A stretch of 64,000 bases of DNA, from the NCBI RefSeq assembly GCF_000292915.1, contig NC_018514.1, forward strand, positions 1,612,001 through 1,676,000, read 5' to 3'. The notes below the pieces were generated by a model. It was not told the origin of the DNA. It ran no database searches and saw nothing but the letters and a program-made list of their open reading frames with translations. The position numbers were made by a program, and so were the translations under genes. The DNA is from Burkholderia cepacia GG4. Lineage in GTDB: Bacteria > Pseudomonadota > Gammaproteobacteria > Burkholderiales > Burkholderiaceae. Below are positions 36,443 to 45,435 of this stretch, one piece after another (positions within the stretch are counted from its first letter, which is position 1; every line of letters begins with the position of its first letter).

Positions 36443-38644
36443 ATGCGGGACAAACTCTGGCCGGCCGCCGTGCTGGCAACGGTGCTCTGCACGAGCGTCT
36501 ATGCGGCCAACACCGATTTCAATTCACAGGGCGACGCTGCCGACGCGTTCGCGTCGTCCGCTGCACAGCGGCGTGCCGACCTTCTCGTGCACAAGATGAC
36601 ACTCGACGAGAAACTGCAGTTCATTCATTCGCAATACGAAATGCTGAAGGTTCCGGGAGGAGGCGCTGGCTACATCCAGGGCGTGCCGCGGCTCGGGATT
36701 CCCGATCTGAATATGGTCGATTCGGCGACCGGCTCCGGCAGCGGCTGGCAAACGAGTTCGACGTTTCCCGCGACGATCGCCGTCGCCTCGAGCTGGGATC
36801 GCCGCCTGTCGTACGACTACGGCAAGCAGGTCGCGATCCAGTTGCGCGCGCAAGGATTCGGCATGGGTCTCGGTGGCGGCACCAACCTCGCGCGCGAGCC
36901 GCGCGGCGGCCGCCTGTTCGAGTATCTCGGCGAGGATCCGCTGCTCGCCGGCGACTTGCTCTCGGAGCGCATCCTTGCCACGCAACGCCAGAAAGTCATC
37001 GCAACGATCAAGCACTATGCCGGCAACGAGCAGGAACATAACCGTTACGGCGGCAATAGCCAGATCGACGAACGTACGCTGCGCGAACTCTACCTGCTCC
37101 CGTTCGAGATCGCCGCGAAGCGCGGACAGCCGGGCAGCGTGATGTGCAGCTACAACCGGCTGAACGGCACGTACGCGTGCGAGAACAGTCACTTGCTGAA
37201 CGACGTGCTGAAGAACGAATGGGGTTTCCAGGGCCAGGTGCAATCCGACTGGGGTGCGACACACAGCACCGCCGCCGCGATCAACGCCGGGCTCGACGAG
37301 GAAGAGGATGTCGCGCCAAGCAAGTACCTGACGCCGGCAGCCGTCAAGCAGGCGATCGCGAACGGCTCGGTGTCGACCGCGCGCCTCGACGACATGGTGC
37401 GCCGCAAGCTCGCGGTGATGATCCGTGTCGGCGTGATGGACGATCCGGCCAAGGGCGGCGGCACGATCGATTTCGCGGCCGCGAACCGCTTCGCGCAAAG
37501 TGTCGCCGAGCAGTCGATCGTATTGTTGAAGAACGACGGCAACCAGTTGCCGCTCGCGGCGTCCGCGCTGTCGCGCATCGCCGTGATCGGCGGCCATGCC
37601 GACGCGGCCGTGCTGTCGGGCGGCGGCTCCGGTAACACGCGCGTTCCGGTGTCAGGTTCGTTCGCCGGCTGCGGCGGCCTGACATTCGGTTCGTCGACAG
37701 GCTGCAGCTGGTGGCGCAATCCGTGGCTGAAGGTCGACGTGCCGATCGTCGCGGCGATCCGCGCGCTCGCGCCGGCGGCACAGGTCACGTTCGCGGGCAA
37801 CAGCGACCAGCAATCGCCGTTCCGCGCGTACACGCAGCAGGAGATCGACCAGGCCGCTGCGCTCGCGGGCCGCTCGGATGTCGCGATCGTCGTGGTTGCG
37901 CAGCCGGCCGGCGAGGAGTTCGGCGATCTGCAAAGCCTGAGCCTCGCGAATCCGTCGAACCAGGACGCGATCGTCGAAGCCGTCGCTCGCGCGAATCCGC
38001 ACACGATCGTCGTCGTCCAGAGCGGCAATCCGGTGCTGATGCCGTGGAAGGACAATGTGTCGGCGATCGTCGAGGCGTGGTATCCGGGCGAAGGCGGCGG
38101 CAAGGCGATCGCGAACGTGCTATTCGGCGCAGTCAATCCGTCCGGCAAGCTGCCCGTCACGTTCCCGGCGCGCGACCAGGACACGCCGACGTGGGGGCAA
38201 AACGGGGCGTTCGAGAACGATCCGGTCTACGCGGAGAAGCTGAACATGGGCTATCGCTGGTATGACGCGCGCAACATCAAGCCGATGTTCGAGTTCGGCT
38301 ACGGACTGTCGTACACGCACTTCGCGTATTCGGGGCTGTCGGTGTCGCGTCAAGGGGACGGCTCGCTGAGCGTCGCGTTCACCGTGCGCAACGACGGGCG
38401 CGCCGCCGGTGCGGAAACGTCGCAGGTCTATCTCGGCGTGCCGTACAAGGACGAGCCGCCGAAGCGGCTGGTCGGCTGGGAGAAGGTCCGGCTGAACCCG
38501 GGCGAGGCACGACATGTGCGCGTGACCGTGTCGCCGCGGATGCAGAGCGTGTGGGACACGTCGCGTAACGGCTGGAAGGTCGTGCCGGGCGGGACGGTGT
38601 ATGTCGGTGCGTCGTCGCGCGATATCCGACTGCAGGGCAGTTGA
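36443..38644 (+). CDS. Glycoside hydrolase family 3 beta-glucosidase, secreted
   Basis: 733 residues with an N-terminal signal peptide (MRDKLWPAAVLATVLCTSVYA, cleavage after AYA-like site). GH3 N-domain (GTNLAREPRGGRLFEYLGEDP, IKHYAGNEQE), nucleophile Asp269 in QSDWGATH, C-domain with GGGSGNTRVP and a fibronectin III-like tail (GAETSQVYLGVPY). Members release glucose, xylose or aglycones from beta-glycosides in the periplasm or outside. In this setting it may free a plant-derived aglycone for the acyl-CoA pathway (inference). ATG 36443 follows GGAG. Confidence 0.92.
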   Translation: MRDKLWPAAVLATVLCTSVYAANTDFNSQGDAADAFASSAAQRRADLLVHKMTLDEKLQFIHSQYEMLKVPGGGAGYIQGVPRLGIPDLNMVDSATGSGSGWQTSSTFPATIAVASSWDRRLSYDYGKQVAIQLRAQGFGMGLGGGTNLAREPRGGRLFEYLGEDPLLAGDLLSERILATQRQKVIATIKHYAGNEQEHNRYGGNSQIDERTLRELYLLPFEIAAKRGQPGSVMCSYNRLNGTYACENSHLLNDVLKNEWGFQGQVQSDWGATHSTAAAINAGLDEEEDVAPSKYLTPAAVKQAIANGSVSTARLDDMVRRKLAVMIRVGVMDDPAKGGGTIDFAAANRFAQSVAEQSIVLLKNDGNQLPLAASALSRIAVIGGHADAAVLSGGGSGNTRVPVSGSFAGCGGLTFGSSTGCSWWRNPWLKVDVPIVAAIRALAPAAQVTFAGNSDQQSPFRAYTQQEIDQAAALAGRSDVAIVVVAQPAGEEFGDLQSLSLANPSNQDAIVEAVARANPHTIVVVQSGNPVLMPWKDNVSAIVEAWYPGEGGGKAIANVLFGAVNPSGKLPVTFPARDQDTPTWGQNGAFENDPVYAEKLNMGYRWYDARNIKPMFEFGYGLSYTHFAYSGLSVSRQGDGSLSVAFTVRNDGRAAGAETSQVYLGVPYKDEPPKRLVGWEKVRLNPGEARHVRVTVSPRMQSVWDTSRNGWKVVPGGTVYVGASSRDIRLQGS

Positions 38645-38651
38645 GTAACCG

Positions 38652-38693
38652 GCGCGGGATTCGGGGCGAAGGGCACCTCCCCGCTTCCCGCGC
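38652..38693 (+). terminator. Hairpin after GH3 gene
   Basis: GCGCGGGA (38652-38659) pairs with TCCCGCGC (38686-38693), with an inner GGGG/CCCC extension. It begins 7 nt after the stop codon. No strong T-run. Confidence 0.5.
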
Positions 38694-38902
38694 TCCGATG
38701 TCATGACCTGGATCAGGATTGCCCCACTTCATGCGGGGCGAACGGCATCGGTCGCATCGCTTTCAATCCGTGCTTGTTTGACTTGCCCCGCGTATATCGG
38801 CGGACCACAAAAAAATATCAGATCGGCTGGAATAAAGCGCTCTGCCGCGCGTCTACTGCGTGATTCGGCGTAACCGATGCGCCCCACTCCCAAGGAAAAC
38901 AA

Positions 38903-39328
38903 GTGAACCAGCTCAAGCCCTTTCCCCACTCGATCGCGCGGCAGTTGCTTGTCGTAGCCGCAACAGCAGTCGCTCTGAATCTCGGCGGTTGTGCAAGCCA
39001 GAGCATCGGCATGTCGTCGGCCCCGATGTCGGTCAAAACGGCTGATGGCGTCCTGACGGATGCACGCGGAATGACGCTATACACCTTCGATCGCGATACG
39101 GTCGCCGGCAAGAGCGCATGCAGCGGCAATTGCGCAATCAAGTGGCCACCGCTGACCGCCGATGCTGCCGACAAAGCCGTGGGGGACTACACCCTCGTTG
39201 TCCGCGACGACGGCAATAAGCAGTGGGCCTATCGCGGCAAGCCGCTCTATCTCTGGTCGCAGGACAAGGCGCCCGGCCAGATCACCGGCGATGGCTTCAT
39301 GAACGTCTGGCATACCGCAAAGCCGTAA
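38903..39328 (+). CDS. Predicted lipoprotein with COG4315-type repeats
   Basis: 141 residues beginning at GTG 38903 behind AAGGAAA. A signal peptide ends in the lipobox LGGC (Cys29), so it should be lipid-anchored. The mature part has the YTFDRD and CSGNCAIKWPPL segments and a second LYLWSQDKAPG unit of the secreted Yx(FWY)xxD repeat family. Function unknown; members are often stress-induced or redox-associated surface proteins. Unrelated to its neighbours as far as I can tell. Confidence 0.85.
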   Translation: MNQLKPFPHSIARQLLVVAATAVALNLGGCASQSIGMSSAPMSVKTADGVLTDARGMTLYTFDRDTVAGKSACSGNCAIKWPPLTADAADKAVGDYTLVVRDDGNKQWAYRGKPLYLWSQDKAPGQITGDGFMNVWHTAKP

Positions 39329-39937
39329 TGCCGTAGGCACACGCCGCCGATCCATGTCGGTCCTTGCTGGGCGCTTGATCGCACGCTCGCCCAGACGGCG
39401 GGGCACACGGGCGGTCTCGAAGGCGATGCCACCCGAGCCTACGACCTCGCCCGGCACACGCTGAGACTCGCTTGGCGCTTGCGGTTCCAGCTGTCGCCGA
39501 TGGTCGGTGGTATCCACGCGTGTTGGATCGGAAGAAGCGCCCTGATCCCGTCGGTTCCGAGGCGGTGTTTGGCAACCACGCGTTCGTGTCGCAAGTTGTA
39601 TGTGCGCCAGGACCAGAACATCGGGTGGAGCACGGCCAGAGATTAAGCACATCCAGTCGCATGGTTATCGGAGCGACTGGATGCCCGCTTGTACATCCGG
39701 CTCCAACTCCGCCGGCGTACCGATTAATCGACGGGCGCCCGCTCGTGGCAGCAGATTTTCCGGCGGCCGTGCCGATGCATGAAAACGAAACCGGCACATG
39801 CGCCTCGGTGCGGTTGGGCAGCATGCCGGACGATCAAGACACCGCGCTACGCAGATGTCCGGAAGTCGTCGGGCTCCTCTCCTGCGGCCCGGCATCACTC
39901 CGGTTTCCGCACGGCGATCGCCGCGGCGGCACGCGAC
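39329..39937. other. 609-nt region without a supported gene
   Basis: Several frames are open because of high GC, but none shows a family motif, good start or consistent codon use. It may contain a decayed gene that I cannot identify. Confidence 0.4.
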
Positions 39938-40729
39938 TCAGACCCCTCGACGAAACTGGGGCTTTCGCCGTTCGGTGAAAGCCCGAATGCCTTCGCCAGC
40001 CTCGTCTCCTGCGCCGAGCGCGGCGATTGAGCGCGCTTCCCGCTCGAGGTGCGCCTCGAACTCCCCGTGAAACGATTCGAGCAGCAGCTCACGACTGGCG
40101 GCAATGGCTTTCGTTGCGGATTGCACAAGCGTACGCGCGGTCATTCGCCCCTCACTCGCGAGATCCTCATCATCGACGACACGATTGATCAGCCCCATTG
40201 CCTGTGCATCGTCGGCCCGGACACGCTGGTTCAAAAGCAGCATTTCCTGGGCGCGCCTGAATCCCACCAGCCTGGGAAGTTGCCAGGACATCCCACCATC
40301 CGGACTGAGTCCAACCGCGCCATACGCAGGCGTGAAATGCGCGGAACGTGCGGCAATGACGATATCTCCAGCGATTGCGAGGCTGAAGCCAGCCCCGGCG
40401 GCGGGCCCGTTGGCCAGGACGAGAAGCGGTTTGGGCATCCGCATGAAACGCGAAAGCGCAAGATGAAGCGTACCTGCCAGTTCACTCAGAAAGCCGGGCA
40501 GGTCATTGCCGACCGCCCCGAACGAGCCCAGATCGCCCCCCGTGCAGAAGAGCCGTCCCATGCCCGTGAGTACGACACAGCGAATCGACGGATCCTGATC
40601 GCACCGGATAGCTGCCCGCATGAGCGCCTGTGCCAGGGGCAAATCGATTGCATTTCCAGATTCCGGCCGATTGAGTGCAAGGGTTGCAATGCCATCCTCA
40701 ACGTCGACCAGCAAGCTTTGTCCATTCAT
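39938..40729 (-). CDS. Enoyl-CoA hydratase
   Basis: 263 residues, crotonase fold. Oxyanion loops FCTGGDLGSFG and NGPAAGAGFSLAIAGDIVIAA, then GLSPDGGMSWQLPRLVG and the C-terminal GIRAFTERRKPQF. Asp occupies the second catalytic position (SPDGG rather than PExG), as in PaaG-like isomerases acting on oxepin or delta3-enoyl-CoA. It has its own upstream region with the GGAAACG-type dyad, 134 nt after the SDR stop. Confidence 0.9.
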   Translation of the reverse strand: MNGQSLLVDVEDGIATLALNRPESGNAIDLPLAQALMRAAIRCDQDPSIRCVVLTGMGRLFCTGGDLGSFGAVGNDLPGFLSELAGTLHLALSRFMRMPKPLLVLANGPAAGAGFSLAIAGDIVIAARSAHFTPAYGAVGLSPDGGMSWQLPRLVGFRRAQEMLLLNQRVRADDAQAMGLINRVVDDEDLASEGRMTARTLVQSATKAIAASRELLLESFHGEFEAHLEREARSIAALGAGDEAGEGIRAFTERRKPQFRRGV

Positions 40730-40752
40730 ACACGTTCCTATGTTTCAGGATC

Positions 40753-40773
40753 GGAAACGCCGACGTCGTTTCC
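40753..40773. promoter_or_regulatory. Dyad GGAAACG-N7-CGTTTCC
   Basis: Perfect 7-bp arms (40753-40759 and 40767-40773), 24 nt upstream of the enoyl-CoA hydratase start. The half sites resemble fatty-acid regulators of the PsrA type (GAAAC..GTTTC), though the spacer is longer. Probably an operator overlapping this gene's promoter. Confidence 0.5.
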
Positions 40774-40863
40774 AACCGTCTACCGCACAGCGACCACAAG
40801 CCTGCTTTCAGAGCGACTGCTTGTAGCGCACAAGTCGAATGTTCGGCCGGCACCCGCGATACA

Positions 40864-41625
40864 TCATCGCGGCGCCATCCGGATTGCGCCGTCGAGCCGA
40901 ATCACCTCCCCGTTGAGCATCGAGTTCTCAACGATGGACTGTACGAGCTTGGCGAATTCGTCCGGTTGCCCGAGACGGCTCGGAAACGGGACCTGCTTGC
41001 CAAGGGAGTCCTGAGCGTCCTGCGGCAGGCTGGCCAGCAACGGGGTAAGGAAAATGCCGGGAGCGATCGTCATCACCCGAATCCCGTACCGCGCAAACTC
41101 GCGTGCAATGGGAAGCGTCATGCCGACAATGCCTGCCTTCGATGCGGCATAAGCGGGCTGACCGATCTGTCCATCGAATGCCGCCACGCTCGCCGTATTG
41201 ACGATGACGCCGCGCTCCTCACCGATCGGTGCTTCCGTGTGCAATCGAGCGGCAAATTTCGACAAGACATTGAAGGTCCCCATCAGGTTGATGTTGACGA
41301 TCCGCGCGAAGTCGTCAAGCGCGAGCGGTGATCCGTCGCGATTGATGACCTTTCCCGGCGGCCCGATGCCGGCGCAATTCACCAGCAAGCGCGCCTTCCC
41401 ATGGAGCCCTTCCGCCGTCGCGAGCGCCGCATCGACCGCGAACTCGTCGCACACATCGACCTTGACGAAATTGCCGCCAACTTGCTGGGCACACGCGCGG
41501 CCCGATTCCTCGTTGAGATCGAAAATAGTGACCTTGGCACCTTTCTCCGCCAGCAGGCGCGCAACCGCACCGCCGAGTCCGGACGCGCCCCCCGTCACAA
41601 TTGCAGCCAATCCCTCGATATGCAT
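40864..41625 (-). CDS. SDR, 3-hydroxyacyl-CoA dehydrogenase type
   Basis: 253 residues from ATG 41625, which follows GGAG; an ATG four codons earlier is less well placed. TGGASGLG (11-18), FDLN (NAD), Ser146, Tyr159 and Lys163 (AYAASK). Sequence and length are close to the SDR at 28379, including the identical ending RLDGAIRMAPR, so they are paralogues that may handle different chain stages. Two TACTnnnnAGTA sites lie 70-101 nt upstream. Confidence 0.92.
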   Translation of the reverse strand: MHIEGLAAIVTGGASGLGGAVARLLAEKGAKVTIFDLNEESGRACAQQVGGNFVKVDVCDEFAVDAALATAEGLHGKARLLVNCAGIGPPGKVINRDGSPLALDDFARIVNINLMGTFNVLSKFAARLHTEAPIGEERGVIVNTASVAAFDGQIGQPAYAASKAGIVGMTLPIAREFARYGIRVMTIAPGIFLTPLLASLPQDAQDSLGKQVPFPSRLGQPDEFAKLVQSIVENSMLNGEVIRLDGAIRMAPR

Positions 41626-41694
41626 GCCAATCTCCATTCGGATAAAAGTACGACGCGTCTCTCTGGCGTCTCGGGATACGTCACGAATCCGGAA

Positions 41695-41727
41695 ATACTC
41701 AAAAGTATATTTTCTACTTGTGAGTAG
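41695..41727. promoter_or_regulatory. Tandem TACTnnnnAGTA operators upstream of SDR
   Basis: ATACTCAAAAGTAT (41695-41708) and CTACTTGTGAGTAG (41714-41727) are each perfect dyads and lie 19 bp apart start to start, close to two DNA turns. The region is A+T-rich and looks like a promoter. A TetR dimer pair could bind side by side. The TetR at 35168 is the candidate. Confidence 0.65.
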
Positions 41728-41886
41728 ATATTGGGGCGACGCTCACCCACTGTCAAGCATCGAGGCGTTGTCCGCGTTTCGATCTTCGCCGTCAATGCAG
41801 ATGGTCGACCGGGTCAACGCCACTCTCGTGGAGAGTTGCACGCGGCATGATCTCGTTGACGCGTCCGCATGCAGCCCCGCCCAGAT

Positions 41887-43065
41887 TTAGAAGCGATGGC
41901 GCAATGCCGCGCGAATCAGAATCTGATGATTGTTCGACGAATCGCCATAGTTGCCGATATCCGCAACGGCGGCTGCGCCGGTCGACGAGATGCCTGACGC
42001 TCGTTGCCAGCCCATGGTGAAGTAGACGTCCGTCCGCTTGGAAAGGAAATAGTTGGCCATCAACCCGACCTGGTTGTAGTGCTGACCGCCAATCGTCGCG
42101 CCACTGGCAGTACCGACACCCCGGCCGTTCAAGTAGTTGTACATGATGCCGGCGAAGAAAAACGGCGAAAACTGATACTGCGCACCGATGTCGAAGTTGT
42201 TGAAGCGTGCCGTTCCGCCCAGCAACTCGCCGTTGAGGTGGCCATACTGAATATTCGAGTACGACGCCGCCAGCGTCAGTGCCCCGATCTTGTAGTTGGC
42301 CGCTACGATCGCATTCTGAAACGACTGCGCGCTCTTGTATCCGGAGTTGAGCGAAAATGCCAGCGGCGATGCACCGCTGGCGTTGTCAGTGAAGAAGCCG
42401 GATCCGGCCGTTGCCGAAGTCGGATTCTTGAAGTATTCGTACGCGCCCGCAACCTTGAACGGGCCGTATTCATACGATGCGCCGACCGAGTAGCCGCTAT
42501 TGGCCGTCAAGTTGCCCGCAACACCGCCGACACTATATTCGCCACCGAATTTCAACCCGTTGAATGTCGGGCTCATGTAGCGAATCGCATTGTTCACGCG
42601 AATGGTATTGGCGGCGTTATCGAGATCGCCCGGATGCGACGAGGCCGGACCGCCGAGCAGCCCTTCGGCGGTCAGGGGCTCCGGGAAATAAAAGATCATG
42701 TCATATTGCCGCCCGAGAGTAAGGCTCCCGAGGCGATCGCTGCTGAGACCTACGAAAGCCTGGCGGCCAAATGCAGTTCCACCCTGGCCGAATGCCCCGT
42801 TGTTCAAGTTGATGCCGGATTCGAGCGTGAAGATCGCCTTGAGGCCGCCGCCCAGATCCTCACTGCCCGTCATCCCCCACCGACTGCCGAAGATGCCACC
42901 CAGCGAGTCGAGGGAGACCCGTTTGCCGGCTCCGCTATTGCTCTGAAACACCACGCCTTCGTCAATGACGCCATACAACGTAACGGTGCTTTGCGCATGG
43001 CTTGCGGCCGAGAACACACCCAGCAGGGCCGTACAGAGAAGGTTTCGATAGAACGGCTTGTTCAT
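41887..43065 (-). CDS. Outer-membrane porin (gram-negative porin, OmpC-like betaproteobacterial type)
   Basis: 392 residues. Signal peptide MNKPFYRNLLCTALLGVFSAASHA, then the typical STVTLYGVIDEGV start, SRWGMTGSEDLGGGLKAIF, GRQAFVGLSSDRLGSLTLGRQYD, and a terminal aromatic residue (ALRHRF), the outer-membrane insertion signal. A trimeric 16-strand diffusion channel, here presumably admitting the pathway's substrate. ATG 43065 is preferred over an upstream ATG because it starts the signal peptide. Confidence 0.93.
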   Translation of the reverse strand: MNKPFYRNLLCTALLGVFSAASHAQSTVTLYGVIDEGVVFQSNSGAGKRVSLDSLGGIFGSRWGMTGSEDLGGGLKAIFTLESGINLNNGAFGQGGTAFGRQAFVGLSSDRLGSLTLGRQYDMIFYFPEPLTAEGLLGGPASSHPGDLDNAANTIRVNNAIRYMSPTFNGLKFGGEYSVGGVAGNLTANSGYSVGASYEYGPFKVAGAYEYFKNPTSATAGSGFFTDNASGASPLAFSLNSGYKSAQSFQNAIVAANYKIGALTLAASYSNIQYGHLNGELLGGTARFNNFDIGAQYQFSPFFFAGIMYNYLNGRGVGTASGATIGGQHYNQVGLMANYFLSKRTDVYFTMGWQRASGISSTGAAAVADIGNYGDSSNNHQILIRAALRHRF

Positions 43066-43303
43066 ACATAGATCTCCTAACCAAATGTAAGAATATTTTT
43101 TGTTTCCGGATCGACGTTTACCGTCAAGCAAACCGGCTTGCTCCAATGCCTCCGCTCGATCTCCGGCAACGCGAGCAAGGCTTGTCAGGATGAGTTCCTC
43201 CGATTCGGCACTTCAGCACCTTGCCGCGACCACACCGCCGGACACCCGCCCCTGCCATCCCGGCCATTTCACCAGGTGGCCAGACCGGGCATTCGAGTGG
43301 ACC

Positions 43304-43324
43304 CGGCTTCTTTCGGAGAAGCCG
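43304..43324 (-). terminator. Hairpin after tannase-family gene
   Basis: CGGCTTCT (43304-43311) and AGAAGCCG (43317-43324) form an 8-bp stem with a TTCGG loop, 12 nt downstream of the tannase-family stop on the minus strand. No T-run is evident. Confidence 0.45.
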
Positions 43325-43335
43325 AGTCGGATCGC

Positions 43336-45012
43336 TTAGCTGTCAGCGCACACGAAGCTGGAAGCGCTATTTGCATCGCCGGTTCCCTTGTACTTCGGGA
43401 ACTGTGGGTATTCGCACAATGGGCGCGTGCGGCCTTTGGTGGCGGGATTGCCGTCCGTCACGATCGGATTGACGGGCGCTTGTCCCGATTCCACCCAGCC
43501 GTCCAGTGCTGTCAGCGGGTCCCATTTCAACGCGAACGTGCCGCCAGCGTGGCCAAATCCCGGTGCGACGTAATACCGGACAAAGCTGCTCGTCGAATCA
43601 CCGTATCGGGCGGCGACCTGTTTGTAGTAGGCCGTCGTCTGATTCGGCGTGACCAGCATGTCGGCCGTGCCCTGCACCAGAATCAGCTTTCCGCCCCTCT
43701 TCTGGTACGTATCGAGATTCGGATCCGTCGCGTCCAGCAAGTTGGACAGCTGCGTGACGCGCGGCTGCCAGGCCCGATAGTCGAACCCCGTCGTCGTGCC
43801 GTTCGGGTCTTGCTCGTCAAAGTACTTGATCACGGGTTCGTCGAGACTGTAGTAGGCGGTCCGCGTACCGTCCGTCCCGACCGGATCGAACAACGTCCCT
43901 GCCACATCACCACCTTGGAACACCGGATACGGGCCAATACTCGTGACGCCGTTGGCCAGCGGGAATGCAAACTCCATCGGAGTCGCCGCCGCCATCAGCG
44001 TGTTGATCTGAGTATCCGAAAGGCAGGTATCTCCCGAGTCGACTCCGCCGGCACAGCGCAAGCTGTTGATGGAGAATTTCGCCTGGCACGCCGCGGTGTT
44101 GCTCACGATCCCGTCTGCCACACCGTCCAGTGCGTCACACGCTTCCATCACCTTGGCCTTCACAAGCGCCTGCTTCGCCGGATCGAGTGCACCTCCGGGC
44201 GTAGAGTACGCGGCACTCCACATGCGAAACCATGACATCACCATGGCCTGATTCTGGTTTGCAGGATAGTAGGCGACGATTCCGTCATAGTCGCTACCGT
44301 ACCGCTGCGCGGCGACCAGGCTTTCGTGGCCGCCCTTGGATCCGCCGATGTGGTACATCCGATGCGGTGCGGTCTTGTAGAAAGCCTTGAGAATATAAAG
44401 CGCCGTGTCGTGAGTGCGTTTGACGCTCTCGCCGCCATAGTTCGCAAGTGCCTGGGCATTGAGGCCGAACGACCCATCCAGCGTCGTCCCACCATCGCTA
44501 CCAAACGTCACGTAGTTCATGGCAAGCGGCTGCTTCTCGTCCGACGGCCAGTTTTGTATGCCGCCAATCTGCCCACCGAGGCCCGTTACCAACAACCCGT
44601 TGAAACCGGCGCCGCCCATCTGCAATGCTTTGAAGTTCCAGGTAGTCGGAAGGTTGACTTCGAAGTTGATCGCGGGATCCGAGGAATTGGTGGCCAGCAC
44701 CTTGCCCAGTACCTGGCAGTAGTCCGGAAGACCCGTCGTGCTGTCGGCTGCAACGAGCGATGCCGATGTGATGGTCGCACCTTGTGTCGGTAGTGCAATG
44801 GCGCTGGCGGGAACGCCGGCGCCGGCAAGAGCAGAACATGCGCTCGCAGCATTCTGCACTTGCATCGTAGTCGGCGCCGTCGGCGTTGGCGCTGCAGCGT
44901 TGTCAACCTCCCCCCCACAAGCAGCGAGGCCCAAAGCCACCACCGCGCCCACGATGCTCGTCGCGGCCAACCCCCTGCAGAAGCTCGAGGTTGTCTGATA
45001 TTCGTCGGTCAT
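43336..45012 (-). CDS. Tannase/feruloyl esterase-family lipoprotein lacking the CS-HC cysteines
   Basis: 558 residues. Signal peptide with lipobox LAAC (Cys32) and a Pro/Ala/Thr linker, so a surface or periplasmic lipoprotein. The alpha/beta-hydrolase triad is Ser225 (HIGGSKGGHE), Asp451 (GTADMLVTP) and His488 (GFGHAGG). In the family the Ser is preceded and the His followed by disulfide-linked cysteines (CS-D-HC); here these are Gly224 and Ala489, so that bond is absent. Members hydrolyse gallate, ferulate or terephthalate half-esters. The 19-bp dyad 86 nt upstream ties it to the acyl-CoA operons. Confidence 0.88.
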   Translation of the reverse strand: MTDEYQTTSSFCRGLAATSIVGAVVALGLAACGGEVDNAAAPTPTAPTTMQVQNAASACSALAGAGVPASAIALPTQGATITSASLVAADSTTGLPDYCQVLGKVLATNSSDPAINFEVNLPTTWNFKALQMGGAGFNGLLVTGLGGQIGGIQNWPSDEKQPLAMNYVTFGSDGGTTLDGSFGLNAQALANYGGESVKRTHDTALYILKAFYKTAPHRMYHIGGSKGGHESLVAAQRYGSDYDGIVAYYPANQNQAMVMSWFRMWSAAYSTPGGALDPAKQALVKAKVMEACDALDGVADGIVSNTAACQAKFSINSLRCAGGVDSGDTCLSDTQINTLMAAATPMEFAFPLANGVTSIGPYPVFQGGDVAGTLFDPVGTDGTRTAYYSLDEPVIKYFDEQDPNGTTTGFDYRAWQPRVTQLSNLLDATDPNLDTYQKRGGKLILVQGTADMLVTPNQTTAYYKQVAARYGDSTSSFVRYYVAPGFGHAGGTFALKWDPLTALDGWVESGQAPVNPIVTDGNPATKGRTRPLCEYPQFPKYKGTGDANSASSFVCADS

Positions 45013-45098
45013 GTTGTCTCCACCTTGTCTGAGTGCGCCGACCAGCGATGCGTGTCACGGTCGGCACACGGATTAGGCGCGCACTCGCGCAGGTGAGA

Positions 45099-45117
45099 CC
45101 ATCGTCGAAATAGACGA
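45099..45117 (-). promoter_or_regulatory. Shared 19-bp dyad, site 2 (tannase-family gene)
   Basis: CCATCGTCGAAATAGACGA, 86 nt from the tannase-family start and in the same relative orientation as sites 1, 3 and 4. Confidence 0.65.
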
Positions 45118-45404
45118 GATCGCAGTGCGCAAAACTAACGACTCAGCAGATACCCCAATCCCCGGGAATCAGGATGTGACGCAGGACCGGTTCCAAGGAG
45201 AACTAGTTCATATGAACAGCATTACAAAGAACTGCGGCACGCCTTGCACAACGCTTGTCCACGGATTGATACGAGAAATGGGTGCGTACATGAAGACGTC
45301 ACCGACACGCAATGAATCGACCGATGAGCTGCGGTATATGTCGATCGCCCGGGTCGCAAGCCGACTGCGCCGGAGACATACAAACACACAATCGACATTG
45401 TTCT

Positions 45405-45435
45405 TACGTCGAAGTATTGTATATACTTCAAAGTA
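45405..45435. promoter_or_regulatory. Tandem TACTnnnnAGTA operators upstream of ligase
   Basis: TACGTCGAAGTA (45405-45416, one mismatch) and TACTTCAAAGTA (45424-45435) lie 19 bp apart, as at 41696. A larger palindrome GAAGTATTGTATATACTTC (45411-45429) spans the join. A+T-rich promoter-like DNA follows. Confidence 0.6.

Noticed and set aside
39329..39937. Several open frames of 60-190 codons
   Set aside because: None has motif support or a good start on either strand; left as an unexplained gap.
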